Positions 50,157 to 60,293 of a DNA stretch of 64,000 bases are shown here, one piece after another; position 1 is the first letter of the stretch; each line of letters starts with the position of its first letter. The notes beneath the pieces are model-generated. The model searched no databases. It was not told where the DNA came from and saw only the letters and a list, made by a program, of their open reading frames with translations. The stretch comes from Fistulifera solaris (Eukaryota; Bacillariophyta; Bacillariophyceae; Naviculales; Stauroneidaceae), in contig AP026137.1 in NCBI GenBank assembly GCA_030295235.1, forward strand, positions 806,001-870,000, read 5' to 3'. A program made the position numbers and the translations under genes.

Positions 50157-51824
50157 ATGGTGCTCGCCGAGTTGGGCGGTAAACTCCGCGACTCGTTACG
50201 GAAACTGCAAACGGGAGGACATGATGTCACGAAAGCTCAATTGCAGCAAATATTGAATGAAATTGCCCGGGCCCTCATGGAAGCGGACGTCAATGTCAAA
50301 CTCGTCATGACGTTGCGTGACAAAGTACAGAGTAAAGTAGAACATTTGTTGCGCAATGAAGAAGACGAAGAAGTTACGAGACGTCATTCTTCGAATTTGA
50401 GTAAAACCGTACAACGGGCGGTGGTGGATGAGTTAGTAGCGCTCTTGTCTCCGGGAGGTGATGTCAAGGGAGCCAAAAAGGTGTACACGATGAAGCGAGG
50501 AAAACCCAATGTCATTTTGTTTCTGGGTTTACAAGGAGCGGGAAAGACTACAACGATTGCCAAGTTTGCGAATTACTATCAGCGACGTGGCTGGAAGACC
50601 GCCATGGTGTGTGCCGACACGTTTCGAGCCGGGGCGTTTGATCAGTTGAAACAAAATTCCACCAAATTACGAGTGCCCTTCTACGGAAGCTACACAGAAG
50701 CCGATCCGGTCATTATTGCCGAAAAAGGTGTCAATCAATTCATCAAAGAACGTTATGAAGTCATTATTGTCGACACGTCGGGTCGGCATCGACAAGAGGA
50801 AGCATTGTTTGAAGAAATGCAAGAAATTGCGGCGGCGGTGCAACCCGATAACTGTGTTCTTGTGGTAGATGCTACACAAGGACAAGCGGTCTATGATCAA
50901 GCCTTGGCATTTCATAATGCTGTGGATGTGGGATCCGTGATTATCACCAAGTTGGATGGGCACGCCAAAGGTGGTGGGGCCTTGTCCGCCGTATCCGCCA
51001 CAAAGAGTCCCATTATCTTCTTGGGCTCCGGAGAACATTTTGATGACTTAGAACCCTTCAATGCACAATCTTTCGTTTCGAAACTTTTAGGCTTCGGTGA
51101 TATTCGTGGTCTCATGGATGCGATGAATTCCGTATCCGACGGAAAGTCACAGGAAGAGCTCATGAAGAAAATGTCACGAGGAGAATTCACGTTGCGGGAC
51201 ATGTACAACCAATTCTCCAAAGTCATGAATTTGGGCCCCATGAATAAACTGATGGGAATGATTCCCGGTATGCCAGATTATCTCATGCCACAAGGAGAAG
51301 AATCCACGCATCGCTTGAGAAAGTTCATGGTCATGATGGACTCCATGAGCAATGCCGAACTCGATGGTAAGGTCGATTTGCGAACCAAATATGATCCGCA
51401 GGTAGAGAAACGCATTCGACGCATCGCGGCTGGATCGGGTTGTCACCCCAATGAAGTCAAAATGTTGTTGGTCGTTCACAAACAATTTGAAGGAATGGTG
51501 AGCAAAATGGGCAAGTCGGGGATGGTGGGAAAGAACGCACAAGCTCGTCAACAACAATTGGCAGCGCAGATCAAGAAGAACCCGAATTTCATTCAACAGC
51601 GATTGAATCAGATGGATCCCAAGATGCTGCAGCAGATGGGCGGTCGGGAAAAAGTAACCGCCATGATGCAGCAAATGGCCAAAGGAGGAGGAAACGCGGG
51701 AGGCATGCCCGACATGGACGCATTGATGAGTGGCGGCATGCCGGGTGGTATGCCGGGAATGGGCGGTATGGATACGGGAGCAATGATGAAGATGGCACAA
51801 GCCATGGGCATGGGACAGCGGTAG
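50157..51824 (+). CDS. SRP54: Signal recognition particle 54 kDa subunit
   Basis: SRP54 is the GTPase that binds signal peptides and SRP RNA and docks to the SRP receptor. The 555-residue ORF is uninterrupted and starts in CACCATGG context. The N domain (MVLAELGGKLRDSLRKLQ) runs to about residue 90. The G domain has GLQGAGKTTT (near 124-133), DTFRAGAFDQL, DTSGR (Ser where DTAGR is usual) and TKLDGHAKGGG. The Met-rich M domain starts near residue 325, with a long GM-rich tail (MPGGMPGMGGMD). The cytosolic eukaryotic form fits better than the chloroplast form because no transit peptide is present. Confidence 0.96.
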   Translation: MVLAELGGKLRDSLRKLQTGGHDVTKAQLQQILNEIARALMEADVNVKLVMTLRDKVQSKVEHLLRNEEDEEVTRRHSSNLSKTVQRAVVDELVALLSPGGDVKGAKKVYTMKRGKPNVILFLGLQGAGKTTTIAKFANYYQRRGWKTAMVCADTFRAGAFDQLKQNSTKLRVPFYGSYTEADPVIIAEKGVNQFIKERYEVIIVDTSGRHRQEEALFEEMQEIAAAVQPDNCVLVVDATQGQAVYDQALAFHNAVDVGSVIITKLDGHAKGGGALSAVSATKSPIIFLGSGEHFDDLEPFNAQSFVSKLLGFGDIRGLMDAMNSVSDGKSQEELMKKMSRGEFTLRDMYNQFSKVMNLGPMNKLMGMIPGMPDYLMPQGEESTHRLRKFMVMMDSMSNAELDGKVDLRTKYDPQVEKRIRRIAAGSGCHPNEVKMLLVVHKQFEGMVSKMGKSGMVGKNAQARQQQLAAQIKKNPNFIQQRLNQMDPKMLQQMGGREKVTAMMQQMAKGGGNAGGMPDMDALMSGGMPGGMPGMGGMDTGAMMKMAQAMGMGQR

Positions 51825-51985
51825 ATTTACTGGAGCAAGTTACATGCTAAATTGGATAATCCTTTGAGCATGTATCCCAGGCCAGTGAACCGCTTTGACG
51901 ACTGCAGCACTTTAATGATTTTTTTGTTTTGAAGCTATAGAGACAGCTACAGCTGATATTGTTTATAAAGTTCGTTAGGTTACAA

Positions 51986-53277
51986 TCAAATCATATTCGC
52001 GCTAGCATCGCTGGTTTCTCCGTCACTATCGTCTCGTCCTCCTACTTTCCGACTGGCTTTTAGGCGCCAAACGGCTGCCAGTATACTCCCCAAACAAGAA
52101 TGTGCCGTCGCTGACAACGCTCCCGGCAAACTGGCCAAGGGCGGAGCTCCAATCGAACGCGCTAGCACGACAGCCAGTGCTGAGTTTTGCATGCCCACCT
52201 CGATCGAAATAGTGCGCGAGCTCCGTTCGCTGCGCCCGAAAACTGTCCGAGGGATCCAGTAACCGCCGGCAAAACCGAGAGCGTGAAGTAACAGGACCGC
52301 GGGCAAGAGCGCACGGGGACCTGCTTCTCCCACCAACAAGGCAGCATTTTGAGCAACAACACCACCACAAATCAGAGCCACCAGAAGGACGGAAGCAAAG
52401 GTGTAAAGCGGCTCAAAAACCGAGCCACACGTGGTAGTTTGGCATTGAGCACCATTCCTCCGAGCACTGGTGCCAGAACAACTCGCGCCGTTGCTTCGCA
52501 CAAAGCCATACCGGATACTTGTATATTGGCCCCCACTAAGAATTTGACCAGGAGTGGTGTCATGAATACGGCCATCATAGTGGAGATAGCCGTCAAAATG
52601 ACAGAAAGAGCCACATCAGCCTGGGCAATGAGAGACACAAGATTGGAGGCGGTTCCGCCCGGAGAAGCTCCCACCAAACACAATCCCAGGAAGAGAGCGG
52701 AACCGGTAGTCGATGCCGCTGGTTGCAATAACAATTGACCTACCGTCCAAGCGGCTATGGGCATGATAGCGAATTGACAAATCACACCGAGGGGTACGGA
52801 CTTCCAATCGTCTGTCAACACTTTCTGAAAATCCTTGGTTTCCAAGGTAAGACCCGTTCCACACATGACACTGGCCAACATGATCGAAATAATATTGCCT
52901 CGATTCACCCACGTGAGTGTAGAGGGGCGGACAAGAGCGAGGATAGCGGCAGAAAGAACGAAAAGAGGAAACAGTGATGTGCATTGCGAAAGGATTTGAT
53001 CAAGGCGATTGTTTTTAGATTGTTGATTATTCTTGTTTGTTGCGTCCCCTTCACTAGCAGTTTCGGATGCAGCAGCAAGCAACTTGAAGGTAGAAACGGA
53101 TTCTTCTTGATTTAATTTCGATGAAGAGTGCGTCGCATAATTGTAAACAGGAGTTGCTCGAATCTTGAATGGCTTTTGTCGGCACGACGTAATAGGAACC
53201 GATTTCATAATCAGTGCATCATTTAGTGGCAACAGGCACAACAGTCCGCAAGTAAACGCATTTGAAAAGCACCTCAT
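51986..53277 (-). CDS. Bile acid:sodium symporter family (BASS) transporter
   Basis: BASS proteins are sodium-coupled organic-anion carriers of about ten membrane helices; plant and algal members often sit in the plastid envelope. The N-terminal ~85 residues include a hydrophobic signal-like start (CGLLCLLPLNDALIM) and a polar Ser/Asn linker, so organelle targeting is possible. The family core follows: NIISIMLASVMCGTGLTLETKDF, LGLCLVGASPGGTASNLVSLIAQADVALS and VGMQNSALAVVLA. One A too few in the plus-strand run 52415-52419 splits it into two frames; six would give ARFFEPLYTFASVLLVALICGG. That is likely an error. It is convergent with SRP54 and divergent from WDR24. Confidence 0.9.
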
Positions 53278-53373
53278 TCTTCAAAATAAGGATTAATCAC
53301 TTGCAAGTAGTTTATAAATAATAACAGTAATGATGAAGCAAAGATGTTCACTTGATGTTTTGTCGTCACAATC

Positions 53374-53650
53374 GGTCCAGATTTTCTGGACCAGTGTACT
53401 ACGTAGATACCACCCGCCCAGCTTTTCTGGGAATGGGAAAATACAACTGGTCCAGATTCGCCCACATTCTGGACACGTGAAAACCCCACGCGCCCACATT
53501 TTCTGGGAACGTGAAAAACCACACCCCCACATTTTCTGGGAACGTGAAAAACACACCCCATATTTTCTGGACACGTGAAAACCCCACGCGCCCACATTTT
53601 CTGGGAACGTGAAAAACCACTCACCCACATTTTCTGGGAACGTGAAAGAC
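53374..53650. repeat. Related hairpin minisatellite in BASS/WDR24 divergent promoter
   Basis: It begins with the same GGTCCAGATTTTCTGGACC hairpin (53374-53392) found seven times at 49.5-50.0 kb, then continues as about six degenerate units of roughly 32 bp built on CCCACATTTTCTGGGAACG. It again sits between two divergent gene starts. Confidence 0.8.
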
Positions 53651-53831
53651 CACACATGCCCCCATGCCCGCATGCCCTCATTTCCTAAAGATACACAGAT
53701 TTTTTCCGTGCATCACGAATTTTCGCTGAATGAAGAAGAGAAAGCTTGAACAGGAGAAGTAAATGATTATGAAACAATCAGCAAGTTTATACTCAAGGCG
53801 AGCAAATTGTTAAAACATCCGTCCAATCATC

Positions 53832-56800
53832 ATGACATCGAAAAGGACACCCCGCAAAGCAAAGAATGTCAAATCCCCCGTCGTTTCTTCGCTTCCCAAA
53901 CTACCCATCCCCTACTCGTCTCTTTCTCTGTCACCGGATCGACAATTTGCGGTATTAGCAAGCAAAGACACGTTACATATTGTTCAGATACATTCCAAGG
54001 GACTCAAGGCCGTCAAAACGATACCTGTCGCACAACACTTTGTACGCAATACAGGCGTTACGGGAGATACGCGGTCATCCAAGGGATCGATCTTTAGTCT
54101 GAACGAACCAGCAGCACCGTCCGCTTCGACACTGGTGAATGTTGTCATTACAGATGTCGCATGGAATTGCGGTTCGAACGCAGAAACCGAAATGGATGGA
54201 AGTCGGCATTCATCTTCGTCCACCAAAAGTATCAATACATCGGATGGATCTTTGATTGCGGCTGCTGGATCCAATGGTCTCATTGTTGTTTGGAATGCGG
54301 ATAATTTGCTGGGTGGATCCAATGCACCCGAAGTTGTTCTTAGTCAACACGCACGAGCGGTCAATCGACTCGACTGGCATCCGACGCGTCCTGGCTTGCT
54401 CCTTTCGGCCTCACAAGATGCCAAAGTACTATTGTGGGAACGCGTCAAGGCGGAAGGAGACTCGACCGAAGGAAAGAAATCACAGAATCGATTCAACCGC
54501 ATCTTTGGAGGCATGGCTGCACAGACGATGACACGGCGGTCCTTTACTTGGCATTGCCGTGCCACATTTGAACCCAAAAGTGAAGCCGTTCGTGACATCA
54601 AATGGAGTCCCTATTTCCCCGATGGTACGTTTCTTCAGATTATTGTATCCTCCGCAAACAATCGTCTCTAACGAGAACGACAGTGTTTGCTTTGGTCACA
54701 AGCAGCGGGAGTTTGATTGCGTACAACATTCATTTGTATCATAAAGCGATCGCTATACTGACAGCTCATGCTGGAGAAGCCACCACCCTGGATTGGCATC
54801 CCAAGCAACGAGGGCTTATAGCCACCGGCGGAGCTGGGGATCGCTGTGTCAAGGTCTGGAATTTACTGGAAAAGCTAATGATGGACAAAGACGATGCTTA
54901 CATGTCCTACAACTCCAACACGGTCAACAGTCGAGCGGATTCCATCAATACGGATAGTTCAATAGACAATGATAGCAGGTACAGTGAATAGATTGTTGCG
55001 TTCATTCATGTCACTCTTTCGATGCCTTTATGTTAGCCCTTCTCACTTCTTGACAGTCCGATGGTGACTTCGAGTCTTGGCTCACAAACCGGGATGATGT
55101 ATGCATCGCGGTTGAGTCCGGTGACACCCTTCTCGACACGACTGAGAGGCGGCGCTCAGCAGGAATTGTATACACTTTCCATTGCGTCTTCAGTGACGCG
55201 CGTGAAATGGCGACCCGCGTCGACAACAATCGTCAAGAATCCGGAAGCAATGGATTTGCACGAACCAATGCTGGCGGTGGCAACGTCGTCCATTAAGGGA
55301 GCTAGTGCTGGAGGAGCCGGACAAGTTTCGTTATGGTCCTGGAGTCGTCCATTCATGCCCGTATGTGTTTTGGAAGGACACACAGAAGGAGCAGTTCCAG
55401 ACTTTGATTGGATAGACACACCTGCTTCGGAATCGATACAAAAGGATTTGTTCAGCGGAAAGCTTTCCAAAGATGGAGGAGGAGCATCAAACAACAAAAA
55501 GGCTCCTCTAACTGGAAAACACCGTTACAGGGAGACGTGGTGCAGTTTGATGCGATGGAACAAGACGGCTATCTTGGATTAAATTTCTGGCAACATATCT
55601 TGAGCGTGGGTAGGGATGGGCGGTGTCTCATTCAAAGTTTTGTTAGAGGTAAGACCTTCACAGCATTGCTCGCTTCCGCTTGCTTTCCCTTGACCTAATG
55701 ATTCTTGTTTGGCTAGGTGACAGGCCCATTGCACGAGTTCCCCCTTCTTGCTTCTCAATGGCAAATTTATCACCCTTCCAAGAAGGTTACGGCTCTCTTC
55801 AAATTTTCTCCATTTGTCAGCCAGTTCCATCGGGACAAAAGGACGACTTTTTACTCACCGGCTTGCGCCGCGATGCTAATACGGCGAAAGCGCCGGGTAT
55901 ATTCCGCGAAGATCCGATCCTGGAAGATGATAAACTCAAGAAAGAGGCCCTGCTTGATACTTGGACCATCGGCAGTCATGTACCAACTAATATGCCAGAG
56001 CTTCACTTCAACGTGATCGATCAGGGACACTTGGAAGAATTCGAGGATGATGCTCATCACATTGAAAGTCGTGGCATTCGGATTGCCCCGGAAGTTGTTC
56101 ACTTTTCGAGATTTGCAGATCGATACGAGTATTACGTCGGTGAGAAGTACGAAACTCGAGTAGAGATATGTATGCACAATGCTCGGGTGGCGAACTCTTT
56201 GCGATTCGGACAGTTAGCTGAAATGTGGAAATTACTAGCCATCATGCTCGATAATGCTGGAACTGACGGATTAACAGAGGCAGGGCCTAATGTCGGAAAT
56301 GTGATGGAATTTATTATGCTTCCTACAATTCGATCCATGTTGGAGGAACGAGCGGATGCTGGCGACCTGCAAACATGCGTCACGTTGTGCGAGGTCCTTC
56401 AAGTTGTGACCCAAGACGAGAAAGTGAAAATACCTAACATTGACATTGAATTGATCCGGGAATGGTATTTAGCGTACATTGACATCCTCCGCGACATGTG
56501 TCTGTTCTCTCAGGCAAGCCATTTGATCAGAAACTGTGATGATCCGTTTATAAAGGCGCTGAACAAGCAATCCACAACGTAAGTTCGATGCGCACCAATG
56601 CTTCGTCGCAGATGCTTGATGAAAAACTAATTTCTGTGATCCTGTCCGTAGAATTCATGAATGCTGTCCAAGCTGTGGGAAGTTGCTTCTTTCGTCCGAT
56701 GGCGCGGATTCGATTGGGGAGTCGAGTTCCGTGAGAAGACAGTGCAAGAGCTGCCGCCGCCGAATAGGCTTTTGTTTTCTCTGCCACGAGCCAGTGAAAG

Positions 56801-57015
56801 GCATTTATGTCTGGTGCCCTGGTTGCGGTCATGGTGGTCACCTTGAGCATGCCTTGGAGTGGTTCGGTGGCTCCAATGGCAATCCTGTTCGAGAAATGTG
56901 CCCGACGGGTTGCGGACACCGTTGCAACATGTTGCAGCAGCTCAATGCGTTTCCTAGGACTGATTCTTTGCTGCGCGAATCGAATGCACAGAACGATATG
57001 ATTGATCTAATTTAA
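53832..57015 (+). CDS. WDR24: WDR24-like GATOR2 subunit
   Basis: WDR24 is a subunit of GATOR2, which relays amino-acid status to TOR. N-terminal WD40 blades include LIAAAGSNGLIVVWNADN, VNRLDWHPTRPGLLLSASQD, TLDWHPKQRGLIATGGAGD and VTRVKWRPAS. A helical middle follows, then a C-terminal zinc domain (CPSCG, CKSC, CFLCHEPVKG, WCPGCGHGGHLEHALEWF, CPTGCGHRC). Exons: 53832-54624, 54684-54978, 55057-55648, 55717-56578 and 56652-57015. The four introns are GT-AG (59, 78, 68, 73 nt) and all restore frame. One A is missing at 55496-55500 (SNNKKGSSNWK expected), probably an error. The VWC-GC-HGGHL pattern fits WDR24 better than WDR59. Confidence 0.87.
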
Positions 57016-57052
57016 AAACGATATCCGATAGCCCGAAAGCTGCGACTGCTTT

Positions 57053-57465
57053 CTAATGGTGTTTAACGTCGTACGGGTCGTCTCTGGGTCGTTCAATAAA
57101 GAACGCCAAAGCCAATATCAAGCCAAGTACCCCTCCCCAAACTTTTTGACTGATCAAACCGGCAAAATGCAGTTGCATTTTGTAATGATAAGCTTTTTCT
57201 TCATCTACCAAGGTTGCGCTACTGAGAAGAACTGATGATATCAAGCTGACGAGAAAGGATATAAAAGAAACCACAAGCCATTTGAGGTTCTTAATTGACA
57301 TGGCTGTACCTTGTTTCATCGATATTGTCGCTAGAGCAGACGATATCAATGCAGCCAGATGAGCATTCCCCGCTACGAGGCAGCAGCAGTTGATAACGAG
57401 AAGGATCTTTGTTGCATTTCGGTGTTTGCGATTCCAACCGGTCGATGTTTCTGTGGCGGCGACAT
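57053..57465 (-). CDS. Small multi-span membrane protein
   Basis: From ATG at 57465 (MSPPQKHRPVG) the reading frame must change once within about 40 bases to enter a long hydrophobic frame: KILLVINCCCLVAGNAHLAA, NLKWLVVSFISFLVSLISSV and VWGGVLGLILALAFFIE. This gives three or four predicted membrane helices and a short polar tail. The span is one base short of a whole number of codons, matching the one-base-loss pattern seen in neighbouring genes. Family not recognised. Without the N-terminal part, the frame is clean from about 57430 to the stop. Confidence 0.55.
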
Positions 57466-57653
57466 CTTGTTGTTAAGCGATAACTAAGCACAGTTTCCTC
57501 TGTTTGAGTTCCGGGCAGGAAATGGATACATTCGTTGATTTTCAAGAACGGAAATGGAAATGTCGAAAGAATAAAACATCACCATCAAAAGTCAGTCGTA
57601 CATGGAAACGGTGACCTCGAGTCGTGTTTGGGCTTAGTCATGATATCGTACCG

Positions 57654-57677
57654 GTTCCTGATAGTACAATCAGGAAC
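57654..57677. promoter_or_regulatory. Perfect 9-bp inverted repeat upstream of P5CS
   Basis: GTTCCTGAT and ATCAGGAAC are exact reverse complements separated by six bases. They lie 177 bases before the preferred P5CS start and 98 before the first possible ATG (57752), in the divergent region. This could be an operator-like site for a dimer or an RNA hairpin; the function is inferred. The rest of 57466-57853 shows nothing else. Confidence 0.4.
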
Positions 57678-57853
57678 ATAGCCACGAAAGAAGCGTCAAG
57701 CACCATTCATTTGTTATCTCTATCTCTAATAAGCTGTCTCTTCCAGTTGTAATGACCTCATTATTTTCATGTCTTTTCGCAAACACGCACCACATTCCTT
57801 TGATTGCATTGAAACATCATTTTACGGAGTCTTCGTTGCTTCATTGCCTAAAT

Positions 57854-60170
57854 ATGTCTACTACAGAGCCTCCTAGTCGTGCTGCGTTGCGCCGAGCCCG
57901 CCGCGTATGTGTAAAAGCCGGCACTAGCGTTGTGGCGAACGAGAACGGAAGTCCTTCGTTGACTCGCTTGGGTGCTATCGCCGAACAGATTGCGGAGCTG
58001 TGCAATGCGGGTGTCGAAGTTATCTTTGTTAGTTCCGGCGCTGTCGGTATGGGGAAGCGGCTTTTGCGCAAACAAAGCAACCTACTCATGTCCTTTCGCG
58101 ATCTACAAGGCGAATCGACCTCCAACGAGAAGCTCTTGCGTACCAAGAGTTTCGAGTCGTTGCTGGCCGGTACCGTACGTCCCCATTCGTCGGCAGAAAA
58201 GAAAAAAGTTTTACGATTCGGCTTGTGCATCGGCGGGTCAGTTTGAGATGATGAATCTGTACAGCAATCTTTTTGCGCAGTGCGATGTGTCCCCTTCTCA
58301 GATTCTCGTCACGCAAACGGACTTTACCGATGAAAGACGCTTGCACAATCTCAAGTACGCGATCGACCGATTGCTTGGGCTGGGAATCGTCCCCATCATT
58401 AACGAGAATGATGCAGTGAGTGCCAATCTTGGATACGGGCCGGATGATGTCTTTTCGGATAATGACTCTCTAGCGGCTCTTTGTGCACGCCATTTTGGTG
58501 CGGAAGTGCTGTTGTTATTGACCGATGTACCGGGTGTTTACGACCGTCCTCCGTCGGACCCCTCTTCAAAGTTGTTGCCGTTCTACAAATCCGGAGAATC
58601 GTCTGTGGAGATTGGCGCCAAATCCGCACAAGGCCGAGGAGGCATGGCGTCCAAAATTGACGCGGCACTCTCGGCGGTGCAACCAGGATCCCCCTGCAGT
58701 GCTTGTGTGGTGGCGGCGGGCAGTGATCTCAACACTATCCGTGCCGTCTTGGGCCCTCCCGGAAAGCACAGTTCAACGGGCACTCTTTTCTGTACGCCGG
58801 GTAGTGATTTGGAGCAGCAAGCTCTTCTCGATTACGCTGTCAACAATTTAGATGAAAACGTCTCGGACGAAGCTCGTCGAAAGGCTGTAGCAGCTCGAAC
58901 CGAAGCCCGCAAGCTGTTGGCTATGCCGCATTCTGTGCGACAAGATATTCTCAAGGAAATGGCCAGTGCCCTGTTGACTCGGAAATCGGAACTACTAGAA
59001 GCCAATGCGAAGGATATAACAGCGGCCGAGACAGAGGACGTCGCTTCTGCTTTGAAAAATCGACTCAAACTGACGGAAGACAAGTTAGCTACGCTTGCCG
59101 CCGGACTGGAACAACTGGCCGACATGGCTGATCCTCTTAATGTAGTCAAAAGCAAGCGTGAGCTGGCGGATGGTCTGGAGCTATCCCTTGTTACTGTTCC
59201 AATCGGAGTCCTCATGATTATATTCGAGTCTAGACCAGACTCCATGCCCCAGATCACTGCACTTGCCATTGCCAGTGGTAATGGCTTGCTGCTCAAAGGC
59301 GGAAAAGAAGCTACGCATTCAAACCAAGCAATCTACGAGGTTTTAGGAGATGCAATTGAAAAAGGAAGCGGTGGGAAGGTTAAGCGGGACATTATTGCGT
59401 TGATTACCAGTCGAGGACAGGTTGCAGACATGTTAGCCTTGGATGAAGTGATTGACCTTGTCATTCCTCGTGGAAGTAATGCTCTTGTATCTTACATTAA
59501 AGCGAACACGCGAATTCCCGTGCTTGGTCACGCCGACGGAGTGTGTCATGTTTATGTCGACAGTTCTGCCTCTGCCGAAAATGCCTCAAAAATCGCAGTA
59601 GATGCAAAGACTGACTATCCATCAGCCTGCAACGCGATGGAGACGTTGCTTCTTCACGAGGATTGTATTTCGAACGGCGTCGGTCCGACTGTACTCATGG
59701 CCCTGCGAGCAGCTGGTGTTAAGTGTCTTGGTGGTCCGAGGGCAATGAAGGTTGGGCTTTGTGATAGTGCAGCACTAGAGCGAAAGGTCGAATACGGAGA
59801 TTTAACTTGTCAGGTAGAGGTGGTTTCCAGTCTTGACGAAGCAGTTGATTGGATCCATGCTTACGGTAGTGGTCATACCGAGACAATTGTTTGCAGCGAA
59901 GACAGTCCGGCTGGAGAGGAATTCATCAAACGAGTCGATGCGGCTTGTGTTTTCAAAAACGCGTCAACTCGTTTCACTGACGGGTTCAGGTTTGGCCTCG
60001 GAGCAGAGGTTGGAATTGCGACCGGCAGAATCCATGCACGCGGTCCTGTTGGAGTGGAAGGACTGCTAACCACAAAGTGGCAGCTGCGGTCCACGAAAGG
60101 TATACATTACGTGTCCGAATTTAGTGGAAAAGATCCACGGAAATCTTACACGCACAAGGAATTGATGTGA
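57854..60170 (+). CDS. P5CS: Delta-1-pyrroline-5-carboxylate synthase (glutamate 5-kinase / glutamyl phosphate reductase)
   Basis: This bifunctional enzyme makes glutamate semialdehyde for proline. The N-terminal kinase domain (VCVKAGTSVVANENG, VIFVSSGAVGMGKRLL, IVPIINENDAVS, RGGMASKIDAA) covers about the first 280 residues. The reductase domain has IFESRPDSMPQIT, LLLKGGKEATHSN, PRGSNALVSYI, LGHADGVCHVYVD and the active-site cysteine region DYPSACNAMETLL. Start chosen at MSTTEPPS (57854); an in-frame ATG at 57752 would add 34 hydrophobic residues. One A too many at 58202-58207 shifts frame between SSAEKKK and FYDSACASAGQF, probably an error. It is convergent with WDR75. Confidence 0.95.
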
Positions 60171-60293
60171 AGATATTTGCTCAATCTAATCAAACAAACA
60201 TCTAATTTAAGATGAATTTTCTTGTTTACATTAGCTTCCATTCTATGCGGGGTATTGGTCGAGGATCCGTCAAATAGGTATGCTTAAACTAAA

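Noticed and set aside
50157-51824. Bacterial Ffh or chloroplast cpSRP54 instead of cytosolic SRP54
   Set aside because: The start resembles eukaryotic SRP54, there is no transit peptide, and the 555-residue length with GM-rich tail fits the cytosolic eukaryotic form; neighbours are nuclear genes.
53832-57015. WDR59 rather than WDR24
   Set aside because: No RWD domain is visible between the propeller and the zinc domain, and the VWC-GCGHGGHL spacing matches WDR24 better. I cannot exclude a divergent WDR59 without a search.
57291-57545. ORF opposite the P5CS promoter starting MKINECIHF
   Set aside because: It overlaps the hydrophobic frame of the small membrane gene in a different frame and shows no domain or sensible composition.
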